A stretch of 64,000 nucleotides of DNA from Elstera sp043721315 (GTDB lineage Bacteria; Pseudomonadota; Alphaproteobacteria; Elsterales; Elsteraceae): positions 1 through 64,000 of the forward strand of contig JAYSQZ010000044.1 of assembly GCA_043721315.1 (NCBI GenBank), written 5' to 3'. Made by a program: the position numbers and the translations under genes. This document shows, one piece after another, positions 41,504 to 50,617 of this stretch (positions are counted from its first letter, which is position 1; each line of letters begins with the position of its first letter). Under the pieces are notes generated by a model. That model was not told the DNA's origin and did not search any database. It saw nothing but the letters and a program-made list of their open reading frames with translations.

Positions 41504-42337
41504 TTACAGACTAAAACGGTCGCCGAGATAAACCCGGCGCACATCCTGATGGCTCACAATCTCGCGCGGGGTGCCGTGCATCAACACCACACCATCGTGC
41601 AGAATATACGCACGATCAACAATATCGAGGGTTTCGCGGACGTTATGGTCCGTAATCAGCACGCCGATGCCGCGATCTTTAAGATGCTTTACTAAATCGC
41701 GAATATCGCTGACCGCAATGGGATCAATCCCCGCCAGCGGCTCGTCCAGCAGCACGAAATCCGGCTGGGACGCCAGCGCGCGCGCGATTTCAGTGCGCCG
41801 ACGCTCCCCGCCCGATAGGGCCAAGGCAGGCGTGCGGCGCAAGTGATCAATGGAAAATTCGGCCAACAGCGCGTCCAGCATCGCTTCGCGCTTATCGCGG
41901 TCTTTCTCCACCACTTCCAGCACGGCGCGGATATTTTGCTCCACGCTCATGCCGCGAAAGATGGAAGCCTCTTGCGGCAGATAGCCAACGCCAAGGCGGG
42001 CACGGCGGTACATGGGCAGATGGGTTATATTATGGCCATCGAGCGTGATGCGGCCCGAATCGGCGCGGATGAGACCGGTAATCATATAGAAACAGGTCGT
42101 CTTCCCAGCGCCGTTCGGCCCCAACAGCCCCACGGCTTCCCCGCGCGCGACCGAAAGCGACACATCGCGAACAACAGGGCGCTTCTTATACCGCTTGCCA
42201 AGGCTATGGGCGACAAGCCCAGAGCCGCCCGTGGGCACAAGCCGAGGCGTGGGTTGAAGTTCGTCCGCCACGCTGGGAGTGCTACCCTGGCCGGTCAACC
42301 GTTGCCACCAGGAAGCCTGTTGCGTTTCTTGACTCAT
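41504..42337 (-). CDS. lptB: LPS export ABC-transporter ATPase LptB
   Basis: ATPase that powers lipopolysaccharide extraction from the inner membrane with LptFG. 277 residues, with about 38 extra N-terminal residues compared with typical LptB (about 240). Walker A GPNGAGKT is at 73-80, the Q-loop at GYLPQE, the signature LSGGERRR near 177, and Walker B FVLLDEPLAGID near 197. Its ATG overlaps the lptA stop in ATGA. The N-terminal extension has no recognised fold. Confidence 0.96.
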   Translation of the reverse strand: MSQETQQASWWQRLTGQGSTPSVADELQPTPRLVPTGGSGLVAHSLGKRYKKRPVVRDVSLSVARGEAVGLLGPNGAGKTTCFYMITGLIRADSGRITLDGHNITHLPMYRRARLGVGYLPQEASIFRGMSVEQNIRAVLEVVEKDRDKREAMLDALLAEFSIDHLRRTPALALSGGERRRTEIARALASQPDFVLLDEPLAGIDPIAVSDIRDLVKHLKDRGIGVLITDHNVRETLDIVDRAYILHDGVVLMHGTPREIVSHQDVRRVYLGDRFSL

Positions 42338-43179
42338 AAGGGGGCCTTTCCCGTCGCCGCGCGGTTCGGGGGGGCTTCCGTTGCATTCGGCACGAGCAAG
42401 CCCCGCACCGGCCCACCTTCGCGCCCGGCAGCCGGGCCGCGCAGGATTCGGCTGATTCCGGTTTTCAAATTCACCTCAGCATAATCGCCGTTAAGCTGAT
42501 TCTTATTCTGCGTTACCTTGACCGCCCCGAACAGGGTAGCGATCTGCTTATCCATATCATACACACCTTTATCGGACGACGCGGCTTCCTTCGCCGTCGC
42601 GATTTGTAGATTGCCGAAGCCATCGAGCTTTGAGATGCGGTTGGCCTTACCGCTGGCATCCATCGCCAGATGAGCGGTGAGAACATCGGCGCTCACCCGC
42701 CGGTCGGCCTCAAGCGCCACCGCATTGCCGCGCGCCACCGCTACTTTGCGCCCGTCCCAATACTCCAAACTATCGCGCGCCGTGATCGTTTGGGTTTGGG
42801 TCGTCAGCTTCAGCCCCTTGCCGGTGAGCACCATCAGTTGACGCTCAAGGTCATAGGTGCCCTTATCGCCCACAACCCGTTCCGTCGCGGTGACGATCAC
42901 GACGTTCTGATCGGCTTCAACCTTCGTGATCTGGGTTTGCCCATCGGCCAGTTCGCGATAATAGGCGCGCAAGGTTTGCGCCGTCAGCGTTACACCCCCA
43001 CGCTGTACGCGCGCCCCACCCGAGGCGATATAGACTTTTTCATCCCGCCGCCACTCGATGCCCTTTTCGGCATCAATAGAAACCGGCCCGCCCGCGTTGT
43101 CGCCGCCCAAAGGCAGCTGCGCTAGTGCAGGTGCCCCCAGCAGAAACCCGATTAACCCCAGCCGAACCGCAAGCCTCAT
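42334..43179 (-). CDS. lptA: LPS transport periplasmic protein LptA
   Basis: Periplasmic bridge protein of the Lpt machinery, 281 residues, longer than E. coli LptA (185) as usual in alphaproteobacteria. The signal peptide covers about 1-21 (ALA-QLP). Repeated OstA/LptA beta-jellyroll strands run from about 30 to 245; the C-terminal 35 residues are low-complexity Gly/Pro/Arg-rich. Overlaps with lptC upstream and lptB downstream are both four-base ATGA. Confidence 0.93.
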   Translation of the reverse strand: MRLAVRLGLIGFLLGAPALAQLPLGGDNAGGPVSIDAEKGIEWRRDEKVYIASGGARVQRGGVTLTAQTLRAYYRELADGQTQITKVEADQNVVIVTATERVVGDKGTYDLERQLMVLTGKGLKLTTQTQTITARDSLEYWDGRKVAVARGNAVALEADRRVSADVLTAHLAMDASGKANRISKLDGFGNLQIATAKEAASSDKGVYDMDKQIATLFGAVKVTQNKNQLNGDYAEVNLKTGISRILRGPAAGREGGPVRGLLVPNATEAPPNRAATGKAPL

Positions 43180-43814
43180 GACGCCCCCCCCGCATCGCGC
43201 AACACGACGCGCGAGCGCCCGAACAGCAGAATCTTCCGGCCCTTTTCGAGAATCTCAAAGCCTTCCTCGGCGCTCATATCCCCGCGCGGCCCCTGGCCCG
43301 TTACGGGAAGAATCCCGGCAATGCGCTTGCTGGTGAGATCGACTTGCGATTGCTCTGTGTGCATTTCATAACCACTATCGTGAAACAGCGTGACCGCGCC
43401 ACTGAGCGTGAGCAAACTATGCTCTTTATCGTAGCGGCCTTCGTGCGCCGAGATCTGCGCCCAATCGCCCTTATCCCCGGTTAAATCGGCCTTGGGCTGG
43501 GTTAACAAAACCTGCGAGTCTTGCGAGACCGCGCCTGGAACCGCCAGTTGCGTTGCCTCGGTCGCCGTGACCGTATAGGGCCGCTGCTGATCGTCGGTGC
43601 CAACGAAGCGCGGGTTCATCATCCGCACAGTCGCCTCCTCCTCCCGCGTTACGGGGAGTTTTGACAGCCGAAAGCGTTTTTCGTCGGGAAACAGGCTGGG
43701 CCATGCCAGCAGCACGGCCAGCAGCGTGAGCGCCACCGCAGGCAGCATCAACCGCGCTGCCGCCACCCAACGGGAGCGCGACTGAACTCGCTGCACGGAG
43801 ACCGAGGCCGCCAT
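43176..43814 (-). CDS. lptC: LPS export inner-membrane protein LptC
   Basis: Single-pass bitopic protein that hands LPS from LptBFG to LptA. 212 residues from ATG 43814, whose A is shared with the kpsF stop (TAATG); an ATG 24 bases upstream lies inside kpsF. One transmembrane helix at about 20-40 is followed by a periplasmic beta-jellyroll domain (YTVTATEAT... LTLSGAVTLFHDSGYEMHT). The downstream overlap with lptA is ATGA. Confidence 0.92.
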   Translation of the reverse strand: MAASVSVQRVQSRSRWVAAARLMLPAVALTLLAVLLAWPSLFPDEKRFRLSKLPVTREEEATVRMMNPRFVGTDDQQRPYTVTATEATQLAVPGAVSQDSQVLLTQPKADLTGDKGDWAQISAHEGRYDKEHSLLTLSGAVTLFHDSGYEMHTEQSQVDLTSKRIAGILPVTGQGPRGDMSAEEGFEILEKGRKILLFGRSRVVLRDAGGAS

Positions 43815-44815
43815 TAGTGAACGCCCGCGCGCAAACAATCGTGAATATGAATAAGCCCAACCGGCTTTCCGGCGTCCACGACGAACAGGCTGGTGATGGT
43901 CTTACTGTTCAAAATAGCCACCGCTTCCGCCGCCAGCGCTTGCGGGCGAATAGTGGCGGGGTTGCGCGTCATCAGCGCTTCAACGGGGGCATCAATCGTG
44001 TCGATATGGCGGCGCAAGTCGCCATCGGTGACGATCCCCAGCAACCGCCCACCCCCATCGACAACGCCCGTACAGCCGAAGCGCTTGGAGGTCATTTCGA
44101 GAATGGCCGTCCGCAAGCTGGTATCCGGCCCAACCAGGGGTAGAGCTGCGCCGCTGTGCATGAGGTCGGCCACGCGCTGCACTTTGCGCCCCAGCGCGCC
44201 GCCGGGATGGAAAGTTTTGAAGTCATGGGCCGAAAAACCGCGCCGCTCCAGCAGCGCCACCGCCAGCGCATCCCCCAGCGCGAGCGCCAAGGTGGTGGAG
44301 GTGGTGGGCGCAAGGCCGTTCGGGCAGGCTTCGGCAGTATTGGGCAGGGGCAGCACCACATCGGCGGATTCGCCCAACGTGCTGGCGTCTTGCCGCGTGA
44401 TCGCCACCAGCGGAATCTGAAAGCGGCGCGTATAGGCGATAATATCCAGCAACTCATGGGTTTCCCCCGAGTTGGAGAGCGCCAACACAACATCCGCCTG
44501 GGTAATCATGCCCAAATCGCCGTGGCTCGCTTCGCCGGGATGCACGAAGAAGGCGGGCGCACCGGTCGAGGCCAAAGTGGCGGCAATCTTGCGCCCGATA
44601 TGGCCGCTCTTGCCCATGCCGGTTACGATGATACGGCCCGACGCGCGCTCTAGGCAATCCACCGCCGCCGCCAACCGCGCCCCCAAGGTATCGTCCAGCC
44701 CCTCAATCAGCGTTTGCAGCCCTTCGACCGCAAGCGCAAACACGCGCCGCGCCACTGCCTGATCGGAAGCGGCGGGGGGAACCAGAGGAAGATCGACTGC
44801 TAAGAGTTTCGTCAC
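43814..44815 (-). CDS. kpsF: Arabinose-5-phosphate isomerase (KpsF/KdsD family)
   Basis: Interconverts ribulose 5-phosphate and arabinose 5-phosphate, the first step to Kdo for lipopolysaccharide. 333 residues: an SIS sugar-isomerase domain (about 45-185) with GMGKSGHIGRKIAATLAS and HPGEASHGDLGM, then two CBS domains (about 208-265 and 275-330). GTG start at 44815. First gene of the operon kpsF-lptC-lptA-lptB-rpoN, so Kdo supply and LPS export are co-expressed. Confidence 0.96.
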   Translation of the reverse strand: MTKLLAVDLPLVPPAASDQAVARRVFALAVEGLQTLIEGLDDTLGARLAAAVDCLERASGRIIVTGMGKSGHIGRKIAATLASTGAPAFFVHPGEASHGDLGMITQADVVLALSNSGETHELLDIIAYTRRFQIPLVAITRQDASTLGESADVVLPLPNTAEACPNGLAPTTSTTLALALGDALAVALLERRGFSAHDFKTFHPGGALGRKVQRVADLMHSGAALPLVGPDTSLRTAILEMTSKRFGCTGVVDGGGRLLGIVTDGDLRRHIDTIDAPVEALMTRNPATIRPQALAAEAVAILNSKTITSLFVVDAGKPVGLIHIHDCLRAGVH

Positions 44816-44876
44816 GTTTCTATCTTTTGAGTAAAGTGGCCGCGCTTTTGCATGGCAAGCCTCAGTCTAGCCATAC

Positions 44877-44906
44877 ACTATGCGCCGCGCCTGCCGAACC
44901 CGTCAA
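44877..44906 (-). promoter_or_regulatory. Candidate sigma-70 promoter of kpsF-lptCAB-rpoN
   Basis: On the minus strand, TTGACG (44906-44901) and CATAGT (44882-44877) are spaced by 18 bp, 60-90 bp upstream of the GTG start of kpsF and just after the ybbP stop. The hexamers match consensus at 5/6 and 4/6. Confidence 0.4.
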
Positions 44907-44932
44907 TTGCCCAGAAAGATAGTGCGCTGGCG

Positions 44933-47476
44933 TTACCCCTGCCGCAGCAGTGGCGCGGCCTTTTGCCCCAGCGCGATCCAGGTTCCAGCGAAACCCAGCA
45001 CCAGAGTAATGCCAAGGCTGAGCAGCGTAATCGCCCCAACCGGCAACGGCAGAAACACCCAATCCGCCCGCATGAGGAAGGTGACGACGCCCCAACTGGC
45101 GAGCGTGCCGATGGCGATGGCGATAAACGCCGTCGCCAGTCCCAGCAGCCCATATTCGAGCGCATAGGCCGCTAGCAGGTCGCGCCGGGTTGCACCCAGC
45201 ACTTTCAGCACGATAGCGTCATAGACGCGGCGATGATGCCCGGCGATCACGGCCCCCGCCAGCACCAGCGTTCCCACCACCAGCGTTAGCCCCGTCACTG
45301 CCCGCGCTGCCGCCCCGATAGCGGAGAGAATGACGCTGACGGTTTCCAGCGTCTCGCGCACGCGCACAGCGGACACGCTGGGAAAGGCATCGCCCACTTG
45401 GCGCAGCATGGCCTCTTCGTTACCGGGCGGCACGTGAATGGTGGCGAGATGCGTGTGGGGCGCGGTATCGAGCAGACCGGGCGAGAAAATCAGCACAAAG
45501 TTGAGATTGAAACTCTCCCACTGAATACGGCGCAGGTTGGCGATTTTGGCTTCCACGTTCCGGCCCAGCACGTTCACGGTAATATTCTCGCCGATTTTAA
45601 CGCCAAAACCCTCCGCCAAGCGAACATCGAGCGACACCAACAGCGGCCCGCGATAGTCGGTAGCCCACCAGTCGCCTGCGATGATCTCGCTGCCGTCGGG
45701 CGGGGTCGCGGCATAGGTTAGGCCCCGGTCGCTATCGACGGCCCAAGACACCTCGGGGTCGATCACGGCTTTCTCAACCGGCGTGCCGTTAATGGCGGTA
45801 ATCCGCCCACGCAAAGACGGCACTCGCCGCAGCTCCGACGCGCCGGGGATACTCAGCGCCAGCGCATCGAACTGCGCGATTTGACTGGAGGGAATGTCGA
45901 TAAAGAAAAACGCCGGGGCTTTATCAGGCAGCCGTTCGACCACCTGCCGATTAAGATTGCCTTCGATCAACACCACGGTGACCAGCACCGCAAGCCCCAA
46001 CCCCAACGAGAGCACGACGCTCCCCGTCGGCGCACCGGGCCGGTCGATATTGGCGAGCGCAAGCCGGAGTTTTGGATTGCGCCCCCCCGCCCAGCGGGCA
46101 GAGGCCAGGAGACGCGCGAGCCGCTTTAACCCCTCTGCCGCCACGCGGAAAATGCCGAAACTCAGCACCGCCCCCCCAACGAACCACGTCGCCAGAAGCT
46201 GCTGCTGCGCGGTGAGAATCGCCAGTGCCGCCAGCATCGCTGCGGATAGCAGCATGGCCCCGAGAATCGCTTTACCAGGGGCCTGCCCGCGCGACGATCC
46301 CGCATCGCGAAACAAGCTCGCCGCCGATACCCGCTGCGCCCGCCCGAGCGGCCACAGGCTGAACGTCAACGCCGTCAACAATCCAAACACTGCCGCCAAC
46401 GCCAGCGGCGCGGGGTAGAGGCCGATGGCCAGCGGTACGGGCAGAAAGGTTCCGAGCGCTTCTGCCGCCAGCCACGGGGCCGCCGCGCCGACAATCAGCC
46501 CCACCAGCGTGCCACCGCCCGCCATAACCGCAATCAGCATAACATAAAGCCGGAAGATGAAGGCAGAGGGTGCCCCGAGCGCCTTGAGTGTCGCAATCGT
46601 GACGCTCTTGCCTTCAAGGTAGGCGCGCACGGCATTGCCAACGCCAACCCCGCCGACCAGCAACGAGGTAAGCCCGACCAGGGTGAGAAACAGCGCCAAG
46701 CGCTCGACAAACCGCTCCACCTGCGGCGAGGCTTGCGAGGGGTCGCGCACGCGCCAGCCTTCGCCGGGGAATTTTTCTGCAAGTTCGGCACGGAAACTGG
46801 CAACGCTAACGCCGGGTTTCAGCAGCAGCTTAGAGTGGAACTCGGCCAAGCTACCCGGCTGCAAAAGCTGGGTTTGCGGCATCGCGGCGTCGGCAATCAG
46901 CACGCGCGGGCCAATATCGAGCGGCCCGGTTGCCCGATCCGGCTCCTTCAGCAACGCGCCGCTAATGCGGAACTGACCTTCGCCAACTTGCAGCATATCG
47001 CCAATTTTAAGCCCAAGACGCGCCAGCAGAACCTCTTCCACCACCACACCGAAGCGCCCGTCTTGCGCGGCCAAAAGCTCCGCCAGGGGGATTTCTGGGG
47101 TGGTTTTCGGCGCGGTTTCCACGGCCCCCAACAGCGGATAGGCGCTATCGACCGCTTTCAGTTGCGCCAGCGAGCGCCGCGCGCCATCGGGCCGCACGGC
47201 CATCGCGCGCATTTCAATAGATTGGCTGATCCGCGTGCTCTGGGCCGTTAGCCACGCGCGCGGCTCCTCCCCAATCGGGCGATGCACTTGGCGGAGCGCA
47301 ATATCACCCCCCAGCAAACTGCGCGCATCCCGCTCCAACCCCGCCACAATCGCCGCCGATAAGCTGCCGACAGCGGCAATCACCGCAACGCCCAGCGTGA
47401 GGCAGGCAAGGAAAATACGGAACCCGGCAACGCCGCCGCGTAACTCCCGCAAGGCAAAGGTAAGGGCGGGACTCAT
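44933..47476 (-). CDS. ybbP: FtsX-like ABC transporter permease (YbbP type)
   Basis: 847-residue permease with ten membrane helices in the arrangement of YbbP: N-terminal helix (about 18-40), a large periplasmic domain (about 45-240), three helices forming the first FtsX core (about 260-375), a central pair of helices, a second periplasmic domain (about 500-700), and a last FtsX core (about 715-840). The partner ATPase YbbA is encoded nearby on the same strand but separated by the inserted hicAB pair. Probably moves or extracts lipids or lipoprotein-like substrates; the substrate is not established. Confidence 0.92.
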   Translation of the reverse strand: MSPALTFALRELRGGVAGFRIFLACLTLGVAVIAAVGSLSAAIVAGLERDARSLLGGDIALRQVHRPIGEEPRAWLTAQSTRISQSIEMRAMAVRPDGARRSLAQLKAVDSAYPLLGAVETAPKTTPEIPLAELLAAQDGRFGVVVEEVLLARLGLKIGDMLQVGEGQFRISGALLKEPDRATGPLDIGPRVLIADAAMPQTQLLQPGSLAEFHSKLLLKPGVSVASFRAELAEKFPGEGWRVRDPSQASPQVERFVERLALFLTLVGLTSLLVGGVGVGNAVRAYLEGKSVTIATLKALGAPSAFIFRLYVMLIAVMAGGGTLVGLIVGAAAPWLAAEALGTFLPVPLAIGLYPAPLALAAVFGLLTALTFSLWPLGRAQRVSAASLFRDAGSSRGQAPGKAILGAMLLSAAMLAALAILTAQQQLLATWFVGGAVLSFGIFRVAAEGLKRLARLLASARWAGGRNPKLRLALANIDRPGAPTGSVVLSLGLGLAVLVTVVLIEGNLNRQVVERLPDKAPAFFFIDIPSSQIAQFDALALSIPGASELRRVPSLRGRITAINGTPVEKAVIDPEVSWAVDSDRGLTYAATPPDGSEIIAGDWWATDYRGPLLVSLDVRLAEGFGVKIGENITVNVLGRNVEAKIANLRRIQWESFNLNFVLIFSPGLLDTAPHTHLATIHVPPGNEEAMLRQVGDAFPSVSAVRVRETLETVSVILSAIGAAARAVTGLTLVVGTLVLAGAVIAGHHRRVYDAIVLKVLGATRRDLLAAYALEYGLLGLATAFIAIAIGTLASWGVVTFLMRADWVFLPLPVGAITLLSLGITLVLGFAGTWIALGQKAAPLLRQG

Positions 47477-47494
47477 GGGGCGATCTTTCGATTG

Positions 47495-47520
47495 AAATTC
47501 GCACCTTTAAGTGCGATTTT
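47495..47520. promoter_or_regulatory. HicAB operator palindrome
   Basis: AAATTCGCAC and GTGCGATTTT flank CTTTAA, giving a 9/10 symmetrical palindrome that ends six bases before the hicA ATG. It fills the 50-bp divergent gap between hicA and ybbP. HicB-type antitoxins normally repress their own promoter through such sites. Binding here would also affect any leftward ybbP promoter in the gap. Confidence 0.6.
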
Positions 47521-47526
47521 AGACGG

Positions 47527-47733
47527 ATGAATGGTGCCGAATTTGTTCGCCGCGCGAAACGCTGGGCCAAACAGGCAGGCCAGCAGACCTGCTTCGCGCC
47601 CGATCACGGTAAAGGCAGTCACGGGCGGCTTTACGTGGGTACGCGCTTTACCACCGTAAAGCAGAGCGAAATCGCGCCTGGCCTGTTGAACGCGATGCTG
47701 AAGCAACTGGCGATCCCCAAGGAGGAATTTTGA
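47527..47733 (+). CDS. hicA: HicA-family mRNA interferase toxin
   Basis: 68-residue toxin with a double-stranded-RNA-binding-like fold that cleaves mRNA during translation. The catalytic His is in GKGSHGRLYVG (His32), the family's GxGSH motif. The ATG at 47527 is followed by a normal-length protein and abuts hicB with no gap (stop, then ATG). The N-terminal helix region (1-18) is a little longer than in the shortest HicA proteins. The pair sits in opposite orientation between ybbP and ybbA. Confidence 0.85.
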   Translation: MNGAEFVRRAKRWAKQAGQQTCFAPDHGKGSHGRLYVGTRFTTVKQSEIAPGLLNAMLKQLAIPKEEF

Positions 47734-48162
47734 ATGCGCTATGCTTACCCATGCCTTTTGGCCCCTGAGACGGAAGGCGGTTTTATCGCGCATTTCCCCG
47801 ATGTGCCCGAAGCGCTGACGGGTGGCACCACCGAGACCGAAACGCTGGATTTGGCTGCCGACGCCTTGGCCGTTGCCCTGGCCGGCTATGTGGTGGACAA
47901 GCGCGATATTCCGACCCCAAGCGCGACCCCGCCGGGCGGACATCTGGTCTCGGTTCCCCCCGTTACGGCGGCCAAACTGGCCCTTTACGCTACCATGCGC
48001 CGCGACAATGTTAGCAAAGTTGCCCTCGCACAGCGGCTCAATCTCAGCGAATCGGCGATCCGTAAGCTGCTCGACCCCGATCATCGCTCGCATATCGGCC
48101 AAGTCGAGACGGCGCTGCGTATGTTGGGGCGAACCCTGGTCGTTGAAGATAAGGCTGCCTAA
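47734..48162 (+). CDS. hicB: HicB-family antitoxin
   Basis: 142-residue antitoxin. The N-terminal HicB fold (about 1-60) shows the family pattern: RYAYPCLL... GGFIAHFPDVPEALTGGTTETETLDLA. A C-terminal helix-turn-helix (about 90-125, KVALAQRLNLSESAIRKLLDP) binds the operator. The start follows hicA directly, preceded by AAGGAGG. Its 3' end stops six bases before the ybbA stop on the other strand. Confidence 0.9.
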   Translation: MRYAYPCLLAPETEGGFIAHFPDVPEALTGGTTETETLDLAADALAVALAGYVVDKRDIPTPSATPPGGHLVSVPPVTAAKLALYATMRRDNVSKVALAQRLNLSESAIRKLLDPDHRSHIGQVETALRMLGRTLVVEDKAA

Positions 48163-48167
48163 CCCCC

Positions 48168-48839
48168 TCATGCCGCACCCCCCGTCTCGATCTGACCATC
48201 TTTCACCCGCACGACCCGGTCGCAGCGTTCGGCAAGGCTGAGGTCATGGGTGACGAGCAGCAGCGTGGTGCCGAAACGGTCGCGCAGGCTGAACAGCAGG
48301 TCCATAATCGCGGTGCCCGTGGTGCCATCGAGGTTGCCCGTCGGCTCGTCGGCAATCAGCAGCTTAGGCTGAATAACGAAAGCCCGCGCCAGCGCCACGC
48401 GCTGTTGCTCCCCGCCCGAAAGCTGGTCAGGGTAATGGGTTAGGCGATGCCCGAGGCCCACTTGCTCCAGCGCGTCTTGGGCGCGGGCAAAGGCGTTCGG
48501 GCGGCCCGCGAGTTCTAGCGGCACAGCGACATTTTCGAGGGCGTTCATCGTTGGGATTAGGCGGAAAGCCTGGAAGACGATGCCCACGGTTTCGCGCCGC
48601 CAGAGGGCAAGATCATCTTCGCTAAGGCCACCAAGCTCCACACCGGCAACCACTACGTCGCCGCCGCTGGCCCGCTCCAATCCGCCGACCACCATCATCA
48701 GGGTCGATTTGCCTGCGCCGGAGGGGCCGACGATGCCGACGCTTTCGCCTGCTGCAATCGCAAGATCAACCCCGCGTAGGATATTGACCTCACCGGCGGC
48801 ACTCGCCAGCTTTACCTGGACATTGCGGAGTTGGATCAT
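48168..48839 (-). CDS. ybbA: ABC-transporter ATPase (YbbA/LolD type)
   Basis: 223-residue ATPase partner of the FtsX-like permease. Walker A GPSGAGKST is near 41-49, the Q-loop at VFQAFRL, the signature LSGGEQQRVALARA near 145 and Walker B LLIADEPTGNLD near 168, which is the LolD/YbbA/MacB subgroup. The ATG at 48839 overlaps by two bases a possible start of the divergent tesA. In most genomes ybbA and ybbP are adjacent and translationally close; here hicAB separates them. Confidence 0.93.
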   Translation of the reverse strand: MIQLRNVQVKLASAAGEVNILRGVDLAIAAGESVGIVGPSGAGKSTLMMVVGGLERASGGDVVVAGVELGGLSEDDLALWRRETVGIVFQAFRLIPTMNALENVAVPLELAGRPNAFARAQDALEQVGLGHRLTHYPDQLSGGEQQRVALARAFVIQPKLLIADEPTGNLDGTTGTAIMDLLFSLRDRFGTTLLLVTHDLSLAERCDRVVRVKDGQIETGGAA

Positions 48840-48864
48840 GGACACGAGCACTCTAGGGCCAGAG

Positions 48865-49545
48865 ATGGAAAGCAGTAACAAGCCTTACAAATGGGGCAAA
48901 ACCAAAGCTCTGCAACAGGGCCGACGCGGTTTCTTAACCTTGTTGGTAGGTTTAGCTTTTTTAAGCAGCGGCTTTGCGGAAGCGCAAACCCGTGAAGTTC
49001 GCCTGCTGGCCTTGGGCGATAGCCTCACTGCGGGCTATGGGCTACCCGCCCGCGCCGGGTTTCCCGCCAAGCTAGAAGCGGCATTGCGGGCGAAAGGCAT
49101 GGCCGTAACCGTCATCAACGGCGGGGTTTCGGGCGATACCAGCGCGGGCGGCCTTGCGCGGCTCGACTGGATGCTGACCGATAAACCAACCCACGTTATC
49201 TTAGAGCTTGGCGCGAACGACGGGTTGCGCGGCCTCGATCCTAAGCAGATGGAAGCCAATCTCGATGGCATTATCGTAAAGCTGAAAGCCGCCGGGGTGA
49301 AAGTGCTGCTGACAGGGATGCGCGCGCCGCCCAACTTCGGCACCGCCTATACGCAGGCTTTCAACGATGTTTTCGCGCGGTTGGCGGAGCGTCACAAGGT
49401 CGCTTTCTATCCGTTCTTCCTTGACGGGGTGGCTGCCAATCCTCAGCTTAACCAAGCGGACGGGATTCACCCGAACGAAGCAGGGGTAAACACCGTTATT
49501 GAGCGTATTTTACCCGCTGTCTTGAGCCTTTTGGCCCAGTCCTGA
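48865..49545 (+). CDS. tesA: Exported SGNH arylesterase / lysophospholipase (TesA-like)
   Basis: 226 residues from ATG 48865; an alternative ATG at 48838 overlaps the ybbA start. A signal peptide with a twin-arginine-like RR and hydrophobic core spans about 15-41 (AEA-QT). SGNH blocks: GDSLTAGYGL with Ser53 (51-60), GGVSGDTSAGG, ELGANDGLRG, and DGIHPNEAG with Asp199 and His202. It hydrolyses esters or thioesters in the periplasm. The divergent arrangement with ybbA-ybbP is conserved in proteobacteria. Confidence 0.9.
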   Translation: MESSNKPYKWGKTKALQQGRRGFLTLLVGLAFLSSGFAEAQTREVRLLALGDSLTAGYGLPARAGFPAKLEAALRAKGMAVTVINGGVSGDTSAGGLARLDWMLTDKPTHVILELGANDGLRGLDPKQMEANLDGIIVKLKAAGVKVLLTGMRAPPNFGTAYTQAFNDVFARLAERHKVAFYPFFLDGVAANPQLNQADGIHPNEAGVNTVIERILPAVLSLLAQS

Positions 49546-49572
49546 TTATTTCGAGTGAGCAACGAGGGCTTT

Positions 49573-50616
49573 ATGGAACTGCGACGCTTAGGGCGCACCG
49601 ATATGCAGGTGAGCGTCATTTGTCTTGGCACGATGACCTGGGGTGAACAGAATACGGAAGCCGAGGCCCACGCCCAACTCGATTTCGCCCTCGACCGAGG
49701 CGTGAATTTCATCGACACGGCGGAAATGTACCCAGTGCCGCCACGCCCCGAAACCCAAGGGCGGACGGAAGCCTATATCGGCACGTGGTTGGCGAAAAAC
49801 CCGAGCCGCCGCGCAAAAATCATCCTAGCAACGAAAGTCGCGGGCGGCGGGCGCGCTATGCCCCACGTGCGCGGCGAAAATCGGAAACTCGACCGCGCCA
49901 ACATCGAGGCCGCGATCAACGATAGCCTCACGCGGCTGCAAACAGATTACGTCGATCTCTACCAAATCCACTGGCCTGATCGCGCGACCAATATGTTCGG
50001 CCAGTTGGGCTATATGCATACGGACTCGCCCGATGCCGTGCCGATTGAAGAAACCCTCACCGCCCTGAGCGATCTGGTCAAAGTGGGTAAAGTGCGTGCG
50101 CTCGGCCTGTCCAACGAAACCCCTTGGGGGGTGATGGACTTTCTGCGCGCGTCGGAAAACCTGAACCTGCCGCGTGTCGTGTCCATCCAAAACCCCTACA
50201 GCCTGCTCAACCGTTCCTTCGAGGTTGGTCTGGCCGAAATGGCAATTCGGGAAGAGGTGGGCTTGCTCGCCTACTCGCCGCTGGCGATGGGCGTGCTGAT
50301 GGGAAAATATTTCGATGGTGCCCGGCCCGCAGGCGCACGATTAACCCTGTTTGATCGGTTCACCCGCTATTTCACCCCGCAAGCCGAACCCGCCGCAAAA
50401 CTCTATGTGGACATCGCGTATCGTCACGGGCTGGACCCGGCGCAGATGGCGCTAGCCTATGTGAACAGCCGCCCGTTCGTGACCAGCAACATCATCGGTG
50501 CCACCACTCTTGAACAGTTGGACGCCAATATCCGCAGTGCCGAGGTGGCGCTGAGTGACGAGGTACTGGCAGAGATCGAGGCCGCCCATCAGGTCCACCC
50601 CTATCCCTGCCCTTAG
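49573..50616 (+). CDS. Aldo/keto reductase (Tas-like)
   Basis: NADPH-dependent oxidoreductase with TIM-barrel fold, 347 residues, the size of E. coli Tas. I chose ATG 49573 over GTG 49555 because GAGGG lies at proper spacing. Catalytic residues seen: Asp48 and Tyr53 in IDTAEMY, a Lys in ILATKV, and His in QIHWPD. The long loop after Tyr53 (PVPPRPETQGRTE) is characteristic of the Tas group. Substrate unknown; 27 bases after tesA. Confidence 0.92.
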   Translation: MELRRLGRTDMQVSVICLGTMTWGEQNTEAEAHAQLDFALDRGVNFIDTAEMYPVPPRPETQGRTEAYIGTWLAKNPSRRAKIILATKVAGGGRAMPHVRGENRKLDRANIEAAINDSLTRLQTDYVDLYQIHWPDRATNMFGQLGYMHTDSPDAVPIEETLTALSDLVKVGKVRALGLSNETPWGVMDFLRASENLNLPRVVSIQNPYSLLNRSFEVGLAEMAIREEVGLLAYSPLAMGVLMGKYFDGARPAGARLTLFDRFTRYFTPQAEPAAKLYVDIAYRHGLDPAQMALAYVNSRPFVTSNIIGATTLEQLDANIRSAEVALSDEVLAEIEAAHQVHPYPCP

Positions 50617-50617
50617 T

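Noticed and set aside
47473..48171. Minus-strand open frame of 232 codons across hicAB
   Set aside because: Antisense to two well-supported genes with motif-level identity; no ribosome binding site.
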